Assembly (NCBI GenBank): GCA_030710605.1
Contig: CP092870.1
Coordinates: 51,163,921-51,227,920, forward strand
Source of the DNA: Cordylochernes scorpioides
Taxonomy: Eukaryota > Arthropoda > Arachnida > Pseudoscorpiones > Chernetidae
Reading direction: 5' to 3'
Length of the DNA: 64,000 bases
Numbering within the stretch: the first letter of the stretch is position 1; every line of letters starts with the position of its first letter. Under the pieces are notes generated by a model. It searched no databases. It saw only the letters and a list, made by a program, of their open reading frames with translations, and was not told the DNA's origin. Shown here piece after piece: positions 22,027 to 29,703 of the stretch. Made by a program: the position numbers and the translations under genes.

Positions 22027-22657
22027 AGTAGTTTAGTAAAGCGCATCCCCAATTCACTTTAATTGTCGTACGTCCTATTAGAGCCCGCTTCAAAAAATTT
22101 GTGTATTATAATTCACTCTAATTGGCTTACGTCTGGAGATTCCCCGTAATAAAACTTTAAATACAACTTTTTTTTTTTTTTTTTAAATGTGTTGCATCCC
22201 CAATTCACTTTAATTGGCCTATGTCCTATATGTGCGTTAAATAGCTGGGAACGTAAGAGAGATCTTTCGAAGGCCGTAATAAATTGGCTTACGTCTGGAG
22301 ATTCCCCGTAATAAAACTTTAAATACAACTTTTTTTTTTTTTTTAAATGTGTTGCATCCCCAATTCACTTTAATTGGCCTATGTCCTATATGTGCGTTAA
22401 ATAGCTGGGAACGTAAGAGAGATCTTTCGAAGGCCGTAATAAATCACTGCCGCTTCTAAAATAGTCATAGGTGACCATTCCTTAGATGGAGGTAATAAAA
22501 TCTTTTCTCAAATAGCTGGCCGTCATTTTAATTGTCCTAAGGATTCCCAATTCACTTTAATTGCCCTCCTACGTCATAGGTATTGGAATAATGTTACAAG
22601 TATATGACGTAATGTCAGGGTCATATATACATATATATTTAGGCCGATATTTTCTCA
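22027..22657 (+). repeat. Polinton left terminal inverted repeat
   Basis: About 631 bp, matching 37674-38314 in inverse orientation with a few substitutions and length changes in T-runs. It contains a tandem ~161-bp duplication (22122-22283 and 22284-22443) and several copies of CAATTCACTTTAATTG. Its inner end is a promoter-like sequence. Confidence 0.92.
22122..22443 (+). repeat. Tandem ~161-bp duplication within the left terminal repeat
   Basis: The unit begins TTGGCTTACGTCTGGAG and ends CGAAGGCCGTAATAAA; two copies adjoin. The same two-copy array is in the right repeat (~37900-38219). It was therefore present before the ends were last homogenised or replicated. Confidence 0.85.
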
Positions 22658-22668
22658 TATTGTCAGCT
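22630..22668 (+). promoter_or_regulatory. Candidate core promoter of left-end ORF (TATA plus initiator)
   Basis: TATATATTT at 22632 is followed by GGCCGATATTTTCTCA and TCAG at 22663, about 31-33 bp downstream, the normal TATA-to-initiator spacing in arthropods. The same arrangement lies upstream of PolB (23671-23706) and of the right-end ORF (37663-37700, minus). Confidence 0.5.
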
Positions 22669-22689
22669 TTCATAAAGAGTGAAAGCAAC

Positions 22690-23076
22690 ATGGAAGTAAA
22701 AAATTTGCCAAATTTAGTTAAAGAAGTTATTGAAACAATTTTGGAGAAAGGTCTTTTATTAAAAAAGAATCAATTTGTAGATGTAATTTATGAATTCCCT
22801 ATTTCTTTCGAATATTCTACTAAAGAAGAGGAAAGAAAAGTTTCCTATTTTAATAGGTTTTTTAAAAACCATTTATTTCAAATGTATGATGAAAGTGGAA
22901 ATTTTATTGAGGATTTTTTGGATGATTTTATGCACACACCTGAGTGTGAAGGCGACGCATGGCTTTATTCAAAAGAATTATTTGAAAAAATAATCGAAGC
23001 TTATTCCCAAGCTTGCAATTCGGTCCTGCAAATCCAGGCTTGCAATCACGAAGAAGAAGAAGACAACGACACTTAG
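22690..23076 (+). CDS. Polinton left-end small acidic protein, unknown function
   Basis: 128 residues from the ATG at 22690. The open frame extends further upstream to 22561, but that part is terminal-repeat DNA before the predicted transcription start, so I prefer the internal ATG, which has a good AACATGG context. The protein has charged helices, an aromatic middle ('NRFFKNHLFQMYDESGNFIE') and an acidic C-terminus (EEEEDNDT). No known domain is recognised. A degenerate copy of its middle part lies inverted near the other end (37065-37165). AATAAA follows at 23131. It could be an accessory or regulatory protein, but no function can be assigned. Confidence 0.65.
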   Translation: MEVKNLPNLVKEVIETILEKGLLLKKNQFVDVIYEFPISFEYSTKEEERKVSYFNRFFKNHLFQMYDESGNFIEDFLDDFMHTPECEGDAWLYSKELFEKIIEAYSQACNSVLQIQACNHEEEEDNDT

Positions 23077-23124
23077 AGGAAAAATGTATAGAAGGACTCT
23101 ATGAACACTTATATATGCGTTTAA

Positions 23125-23285
23125 AAATGTAATAAAGTTCATGTTAAAAACAAAAAAAAAAAAGTGTGTGCTCATTAAAAAAAAATCTGTCATATCTTTT
23201 ACCAACTAATTTAATATTTATGGAAATATGTGTCACAAATATGTTTAAAAAAAAAAGTGTATATTTTTAAATGTCATAGCTTTAC
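23125..23285 (+). repeat. 3' UTR-like segment repeated inverted at the right end
   Basis: 'AATGTAATAAAGTTCATGTT' and the ~160 bp after it (including 'CTGTCATATCTTTTACCAAC') recur on the minus strand at ~37330-37170, after the right-end ORF. The two end genes thus share a polyadenylation region. Confidence 0.75.
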
Positions 23286-23339
23286 TATTGTAAAATTTCA
23301 CCCACATGATGACGACAAAAAAAAAGCGAGTATAAAATG

Positions 23340-23712
23340 CTGGAATTTTTCTTGATGGTGTCTGAACGTAAGAGATCTCTCTTTTTTTTTTGCCCCATAA
23401 ATCCTCTGCAGTTGTCATTTTTAGAGCCGCTTCTTGACCTTAGACCTGGCACAATTCGATGGACGTAATAACCACTTTTTAAATTGCAGCACGTCGTGTC
23501 GTGGAAAAAAAATAAATTTGTATTAAAATTCACTTTTTAATTGGCGTACGTCTGGATTCCCCTAATAAACTTTCCTTGTAAGAGATCTATCTTTTTTTTG
23601 TCATAAATCCTCTGTAGGTGACCATTCCTTAGATGGAGGTAATAAAAACTTTAAATAACATTTTTAATTGCATATAGGCCGATATTTTTCTCAAATTGCA
23701 GTCAGATCATAA
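23340..23712 (+). repeat. Degenerate internal copy of the terminal repeat, upstream of PolB
   Basis: It contains, in the same order as the left terminal repeat, 'AATTCAC..TTTAATTGGCGTACGTCTGGA', 'GTAAGAGATCT', 'GGTGACCATTCCTTAGATGG' and 'ATAGGCCGATATTTTTCTCA'. It ends in a TATA (23672) plus TCAG (23702) arrangement 120 bp before the PolB start, and so probably supplies the PolB promoter. Confidence 0.65.
23671..23706 (+). promoter_or_regulatory. Candidate PolB core promoter
   Basis: CATATA at 23671, then GGCCGATATTTTTCTCAAATTG, then TCAG at 23702: the same block as in both terminal repeats, ~31 bp from TATA to initiator. Confidence 0.45.
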
Positions 23713-23825
23713 ATTTTGTATTAAAATTCTGCCCTATGCGTCGTGGATTGCAGCAGGTTTTTTTTGGAGCAAATGACAGTGTTAAATAGCTGGACCAAAC
23801 AGTTTCGGATTTAAATTTTTCCAAC

Positions 23826-26800
23826 ATGAGGTAAGTTTTGTTTCTTGTTTATTGAATGTGTTTTTCTCATAATCAGAAAAACTTTACTAGGTAATTAAAA
23901 AAAAATATTTCAATGAGATTTGAACCTAGCAAAAAAAAAAAAAAAACATTAGAGCAATGGAGTTAACCAATACGCTAATGTTTTTTTCATTTGGAATGGA
24001 ATTAACCTGATATATATATTTATTATTATTATTTTTTAGGTGTCTACGCTTGGAGGCAAGTGCGCTCAATGGCTATCTAGAAAGGTGGTCTTTCCGCTCG
24101 ACCGAAGGTACAGTAGATGTACTTCCAGACCTCTCTTGTGAATTGGAACAAGTTCTCGGACCATCGGGAGATGTCTGTATGGAAGAAATTTCAACGGATG
24201 ATTTTATACACATTCTTGAATCACCACAGGATGTGTGTATGCCAGGTGAACTTTCTCACCTCTCACCACTAGATATAGAGCAAGTGCTCGGAATTCCCGA
24301 GCAGGGTGGTCTCGACAACGCTCCCACAGTCGACGACCTCACATTAAGCAGGATTCTAGAGGCGGAATTTCATTTTTCGAGGTAAGAAGAAGGAATATTT
24401 ATTATAAATTATATACTTAATATATTTATGTTTTCAGCCTAGAGGAAAAACTTGACAGCTTCGAAGCAGATATCATCGACATTCTGCAACAGGCCTTGCA
24501 GCGACATAAGACCATCCGATTTTTTCTACAAACGGAAGTGGAACTTATCAAGACAAATGATGCTTCAGGTAGGCGAGCCCATTTTGTTTCCAAGTGTCAG
24601 CGTGTGTTTACCCCAGCAATGTTGAATGGGTTAGTTAAAGAATCCCTAAGCCAAATTTACAATAGACTATTAACATACAATAAAGAGGGGTCATCTTTTA
24701 TATTTTCAAACTTATTAGAAATTAATTTAAATATAGGTAGATATACGCCGATGTATGCTGGGTGTCAAGGTGTTAAACCACCGGCTTTTATCGCGAATAG
24801 AAGGGCACTACTTAACATAAATGCACCCGATGACATGTGTTTTTATTACTCTATCCTTGCTGCCTTATACCCAGTATCTAGCAATCCTCACCGTTCTAAG
24901 CACTACGAACCTTTTCTTTCTAATCTCAAAGGCGTTATACCAGCTCCAATGCCACGCGAACGCATTAAACATTTTGAGGAGCTAAATTCTCTCGCGATCA
25001 ATGTTTATAGTGTAGAGGAAAAAGAAATCTTCCCCCTCCAGCTTTCCGAAAATGTAGATAGCAAAGAAATAAATTTATTTATATATAAAAGCCATTATTT
25101 TCTGATTAGGCACTTCAATCGTCTTTTTGACTCAAAATCGCGCTACGTTTGTCACTATTGTCTGTATTCTTTCAAATCAAAAGAATTGGTAATGGAGCAT
25201 GAAAAAACATGTAGGGTTCACGGAGCTCAACGTGTCAAATATCCAAAAGAAGGTTCTAAGCTTTCATTTTCCAAATTTTCTAATAATTTTAAGCAGATCT
25301 TCGCTATATACGCAGATTTCGAAGCCATTTTACAGCCCAACCCCGACCCTTCCAAATACTCTGTCCACGTACCTTGTTCGTATTGCTATATCGTGGTAGA
25401 TCCGGAGTCAAATATCGTCCACAAAGAAATTTATCGCGGCGAGAATCCGGCGGAAAAGTTCTTGTTGAGTTTATTCTCAACAGTTTCAAAGCTAAAAGAA
25501 CGTCTCAGAAAATATCCTTCCGTCGATATGAACGAGCAACAAAAAAATGACTTTCTAAACGAGCAAACTTGCCACATCTGTAAAAAACAATTGGACATTA
25601 AGACAAAAGTAATCGATCATTGTCATTGGAGTGGTCAGTATAGAGGGGCCGCCCACAACATCTGTAATTTAAATTATCACAATAATTCAAAATTTCGATG
25701 CTTATTACACGGAGCAAAGAACTACGACAACCATTTTTTAATCAAAGCTCTCCGTCATGTGCCTCATAAACATCTTAAAATTATTCCTATGAATATGAAA
25801 AAATATTCGGTCATTCTGGTAGATGATGTCATATTTTTGGATTCATTCCAATTTCTATCCGCATCGTTAAATACTCTTAGTTCAAATTTACCCCAAGATG
25901 GGTTCAAGGTTCTTTCCCAATGTTTTCCGTACCAGACCGATCTGCTTCGTCGTAAAGGTGTCTATCCTTACGAGTACATGACGGATAGTTCAAAATTTTC
26001 AGAAACAAGCCTCCCTCCCATTGAATATTTTTCCAGCAAACTTTTAAATGAATCCTGCTCCAACGAATCGTACGCTTTCGCGCAACAAGTATGGGAGGAA
26101 CTTAACTGTACAACGCTCGGAGACTACCACGATATATATTTAATTGGCGACGTGGCTCTTCTAGCCGATATTTTTCAATATTTCAGAGACCTCTGTCTAA
26201 GACACTATCAGCTGGACCCAATTTTAAATTTTTCTTCACCGTCTCTCTCTCTTGACGCAGCACTAAAAATGACAAATGTTTCGTTAGATCTAATCAGCGA
26301 TCCTGACATGTATCTGACGTGCGAGCAAATTCGCGGAGGAGTCGCCATGATATCAAAGCGATATGCCAAAGCAAACAATCCTTTTATGGGAGATGAATTT
26401 GACTCAAGTAAAGATACATCATACCTTTTTTACACAGATTGCAATAATTTATACGGATGGAGTATGTGTCAACCTCTTCCAACTGGTAGGTTTCGGTGGC
26501 TGACTTCAGAAGAATGCAACCAAATCGATATTTTAGCTCTCCAGGACGACAGTCCGATCGGCTATATATTTGTCGTTGATCTTTGCTATCCCGAACACCT
26601 CCACGATTCGCACAATGATTTTCCCCTCGCTCCAGAACGTTTACAAATAGTAGAATCCATGTTGAGCGATTTTCAAAAGTCTCTTCCACACAGCATCGCT
26701 TCCTCGATCAAACTCTGTCCCAATTTTTTCCCCAAATCTTCCTACACGGTTCACTACAGAACTTTGAAATTCTACCTTAGTCAGGGACTTATACTAACAA

Positions 26801-27702
26801 AAATTCATAAAATTCTTTCGTTTAATCAGAGTCCCTGGCTGAAACCCTATATAGATTTTAACACAGATCAACGTAAACAAGCCAAGTCCGAATTTGAGAA
26901 GAGTTTCTGGAAGTTGCTTAACAATAGTGTCTACGGCAAAACCATAAAAAATCTAAGGAAAAAGGTTCGAGTAGAAGTTGTAACAGAGCCGGAAAGAGCC
27001 GCAAAACTTATGGCAAAACCCACTCTCGATAGTTTTCATATTATAGAAGAAGATTTGGTTATTCTTAAAATGAAAAAAAGAAATCTGACTCTCAACAAGC
27101 CAGTCTATATCGGTTTTACTATATTAGAACTTTCTAAACTAAAAATTTTTCAATTCCATTATTCCACTATGCTTCCTTTATTCAAAGCTCCGTCCTTCAA
27201 AATAAGTCTATGCTTCACCGATACTGACAGCTTTCTCTATCATATAACTACTCCACCTTCTGCCGACCTTTTTTCTATTCTCGATAAAATCCGAGATCAG
27301 TTAGACACTTCAGATTATCCTTTAAGCCACCCACTATATTCGCAAGTAAATAAAAAAGTAATAGGCAAGTGGAAAGACGAATTGTGCGGACAAATTATGA
27401 CAGAATTTGTTGGACTCAAAGCAAAGATGTATAGTTATAGGGTTTTAGGAGGAGACGAGAAAAACATAGGGAAGGGGGTTAAAAAACATATATTAAAAAA
27501 TGAATTGGCTTTTCAAAACTATAAGGACACCCTTGAAACACACAAACGACATTTTTTAACACAAAATCTAATACAATCCCGTAAACACACGCTGTATACA
27601 ATAGAACAAACAAAGTTGGGCTTAAACGCCTTCGACGACAAGCGTCATTTGTTAGACGATATCAATAGTTTAGCTCACGGACATTATAAAATTTGTTTGT
27701 AA
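23826..27702 (+). CDS. POLB: Protein-primed DNA polymerase B, three exons (~1203 aa)
   Basis: Replicates the element from a protein primer. Exons 23826-23830, 24040-24381 and 24438-27702 keep one frame across GT-AG introns, giving ~1203 residues. The N-terminal ~135 residues are acidic with a repeated 'EQVLG' phrase. A conserved module (~140-235) follows, then 'CFYYSILAAL...HYFLI' (~249-340), which may be a cysteine-protease-like fold. Next are a CxxC...H...C finger (~354-374), exonuclease motif I 'YADFEA' (~409), an endonuclease VII-like CxxC...DHCH insert (~493-535), motif A 'DCNNLYGWSM' (~783), motif B 'NNSVYGK' (~944), motif C 'TDTDS' (~1044) and 'KAKMYSY' (~1110). All key acidic residues are present. 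The splice model is inferred from sequence and has no transcript support. Confidence 0.9.
23831..24039 (+). other. PolB intron 1
   Basis: Donor AG|GTAAGT after ATGAG; acceptor TTTTTTAG| before GTGTCTACG. The 209-bp intron leaves a 5-nt first exon carrying the start codon, and the joined frame continues into exon 2 without a stop. It contains an A/T-rich hairpin (see findings). Confidence 0.7.
24382..24437 (+). other. PolB intron 2
   Basis: 56 bp, donor CGAG|GTAAGA and acceptor TGTTTTCAG|CC. It contains an in-frame stop if unspliced (24383-24385). Removal joins exon 2 to the long polymerase frame in phase, upstream of where that frame would otherwise need a non-ATG start. Confidence 0.75.
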
Positions 27703-27722
27703 ATCACTAGAAAATTATTGAT

Positions 27723-27836
27723 ATTGTAAATAAATGTACTTTTCAATGTTTGTATTCTTTATTGTAAATAAATTTACTTTTCAATGTTTGTATTCTTTAT
27801 TGTAAATAAATGCACTTTTCAATGTTTGTATTCTTT
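27723..27836 (+). repeat. Three tandem 38-bp repeats in the PolB 3' region
   Basis: Unit ATTGTAAATAAATG followed by TACTTTTCAATGTTTGTATTC; three adjoining copies starting 21 bp after the PolB stop. Each contains AATAAA, so polyadenylation signals are triplicated. Confidence 0.85.
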
Positions 27837-28030
27837 TTTTTTAAAAACATCAAAAATAATCCATAAAAAAAAAAAAAAAAAACTTCACCTAAATTTAACA
27901 TCCTATTCTGGAAAAAAAAAAGTTGAATTATAAATAAATAAATGCATTTAAAAAATTAATCATTGGGGATCGATCAGCGAACTAGGTTCAATTGTTGTGT
28001 CCTTAATGTGTCTTAAAGGGAAACAAAAAA

Positions 28031-28429
28031 ATGTTATATAAAATAAATGATGCCTTCTCTGGCTTCTTTTCAACATATATTTACAAACCAAGAACTCATA
28101 ATTTATTATTATTCGATGATTATATGAATGAAATTAAAAAAGAATTGATGACCATAATTGGTCGTCAAAGATGTCGTTTTTTTATTTCAGCAACTTTGGA
28201 ATTTTATAAAGAAAAAACGGATCTTAGAAGAGTTCATTTCTCATCACGCTGTCAAAGAAACTGGGGCAGCCTTTCTGTTGTCTTAGACAACATTTTAAAA
28301 CAGATACAAGCCAATATAGAGACATTCCAAAGCAGAGGCTCAGGTTTTGCTTTTTCCAAACTCATAGACATTCAGCTACATATAGGAAAATGTGGTACGG
28401 GTTTATGCAACTCAGAGAAAACGAAATAA
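28031..28429 (+). CDS. Free-standing copy of the PolB N-terminal module
   Basis: 132 residues from an ATG preceded by AAAAAA. Residues ~50-125 align with residues ~140-220 of the PolB in this element: both have 'RFF' followed by a charged strand, then 'HF.S.CQR', then 'GS.F.FS.L..I.L.IG'. This looks like an internal duplication of the conserved module in front of the polymerase core. The C-terminal residues (GLCNSEKTK) run out of similarity where the next ORF overlaps in another frame, so the end may be a frameshifted remnant. Possible roles (terminal-protein-like or DNA-binding helper) are speculation. Confidence 0.65.
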   Translation: MLYKINDAFSGFFSTYIYKPRTHNLLLFDDYMNEIKKELMTIIGRQRCRFFISATLEFYKEKTDLRRVHFSSRCQRNWGSLSVVLDNILKQIQANIETFQSRGSGFAFSKLIDIQLHIGKCGTGLCNSEKTK

Positions 28430-28746
28430 TTGAGATTTCGAAAAATCTTTTCAGATGCGAATGTCAGCTTCCCGAAGTCGAAAATGCAATCTATTTCAAG
28501 ATTGAAGGGGACGCATTAATTCAACTTCCGAGACAGAAAAAAAATTTTCCGACTATGAACCGACGCTATGGTTTTTTAACAACTGTTCAATATCCCGGTT
28601 CAATAAAGATGACTATAGGAGACTTTTCACATTATCTCAAATGTTGTAAGGAATCGCTTTATAAACAAGGAGTCAACATTGTTGGAAGATCTTATGTTAA
28701 GACTTATTATTTTGTCATAGATGGTATAAATATAAATTCCGCTTAA
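28390..28746 (+). CDS. Polinton ORF of unknown function, overlapping the previous one
   Basis: 118 residues from ATG 28390; a second ATG at 28405 is possible. It overlaps the preceding ORF by 40 nt in a different frame and ends 14 nt before the ATPase start. It contains two cysteines close together ('FRCECQLPEVENAIYF') and alternating hydrophobic stretches; no known family is recognised. It may be a capsid or DNA-binding accessory, or the continuation of the previous gene after a frameshift. Confidence 0.5.
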   Translation: MWYGFMQLRENEIIEISKNLFRCECQLPEVENAIYFKIEGDALIQLPRQKKNFPTMNRRYGFLTTVQYPGSIKMTIGDFSHYLKCCKESLYKQGVNIVGRSYVKTYYFVIDGININSA

Positions 28747-28760
28747 GAAATCTCTCTGTC

Positions 28761-29378
28761 ATGTCGTCTCAAGATGATATTCAATTTCGTTTACGACATC
28801 CGTTTAACGCGTTGGTTGTGGGTGCCTCTCAATCGGGAAAAACAAGTTTAACAAAACGATTAATTGATTTAATCGAACCCCCTCCCGAGAAAGTTATTTG
28901 GTGTTATTCGTCTGTTCAACCGTGGTTTAAGGATTTCCCCTTTGTTTACATAAGCGGCTTACCACCCAATAACTGGGATGTTAGCAAGCGCACATTATTG
29001 ATTCTCGATGATTTATTTTTTGATATTAATCAAGACATTTGCAAAATATTTTGCAATTATACTCATCACCGGAATGCTTCTATTATAATTTTAGCGCAAA
29101 ATTTATTTCCGAAAAATCCGCATTTTAGAACCATTTCGTTAAATAGTCATTACATTTTCTTGTTTAGAAACCCCAGAGATGCCCAGCAGGTATATACGCT
29201 TGGGCGACAAATGTATCCCAATAATCCAAAATTTTTAGAAGCGGCTCTAAAAATGGCAACTGCAGAGGAATTATATAAATTTATCTGCATAGATTTGAAA
29301 CCTCAGACGCCTGAGCAATTGAGGATCCGTTCACATATATTTCCTGGGGAAGCTAATTTTATTTATTCACCAAAATGA
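28761..29378 (+). CDS. A32-like (FtsK/HerA superfamily) genome-packaging ATPase
   Basis: 205 residues, the usual size for Polinton ATPases, which pump DNA into capsids. Walker A is 'GASQSGKTS' (~21-29) and Walker B is 'LLILDDL' (~81-87). A sensor-like 'IIILAQNLFPK' follows at ~110-120. Downstream 'FRNPRDAQQVYTLGRQMYP' is the family's arginine-containing segment. The start ATG at 28761 gives full length. The stop overlaps the next start (ATGA, 29375-29378), the first of a series of tight overlaps. Intact. Confidence 0.9.
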   Translation: MSSQDDIQFRLRHPFNALVVGASQSGKTSLTKRLIDLIEPPPEKVIWCYSSVQPWFKDFPFVYISGLPPNNWDVSKRTLLILDDLFFDINQDICKIFCNYTHHRNASIIILAQNLFPKNPHFRTISLNSHYIFLFRNPRDAQQVYTLGRQMYPNNPKFLEAALKMATAEELYKFICIDLKPQTPEQLRIRSHIFPGEANFIYSPK

Positions 29379-29700
29379 ATCGATTATACAAGCATAGATA
29401 TGCGCTAGAGTCTCTAGCAAAGGCGCAAAATGTGCTAGATAGAAAAAAATTACTCACTCCAGCCCTGACCGATTGTCTCTGCGAAATATGTCTCAACATT
29501 TTAAAAGGCAATGTTAACCTTTCATCTAAACGCAAAACAAAACTTCGTCGCTATAAAAAGATGATGAGAACTCTCGCGAACAGAAAGATTTCTCTCGTCA
29601 AACGGAGACGTCTACTGACTAATCAGAAGTGAGGTTTTTTGCCCCTTATTTTAGCGCCTATTCTGTCGGCCTTGGGATCCTGGATCGGCAAAAAGTTGTA
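29375..29700 (+). pseudogene. Small basic Polinton protein with an in-frame TGA
   Basis: The open part (29375-29632, 85 residues) is helical and very basic at the end ('RKISLVKRRRLLTNQK'). Directly after the TGA (29630-29632) the same frame continues for 22 codons with a hydrophobic tail starting GFLPLILAPIL, to a TAA at 29700. Related small ORFs of Polintons, as I remember the pattern, have the basic part and the 'GFLP' tail in one protein. The stop therefore looks like a nonsense change; stop-codon readthrough is the alternative. Function unknown; probably virion-associated. Confidence 0.6.
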
Positions 29701-29703
29701 AAA

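Noticed and set aside
22113-22328. Open frame repeated in both terminal repeats (also 37977-38228)
   Set aside because: It is produced by the tandem ~161-bp duplication with a homopolymer. It has no start context, lies in the terminal repeat, and shows the same repeat twice within one protein.
24050-24385. Stand-alone 111-residue ORF before PolB
   Set aside because: It lacks an ATG. It fits as exon 2 of PolB between a GTAAGT donor/TTTAG acceptor pair and a second donor, in phase on both sides.
29629-29703. Integrase frame starting with a GTG at 29629
   Set aside because: The 25 codons before ATG 29704 are the antiphase reading of the small ORF's tail. The ATG has a good context and gives a sensible N-terminus.
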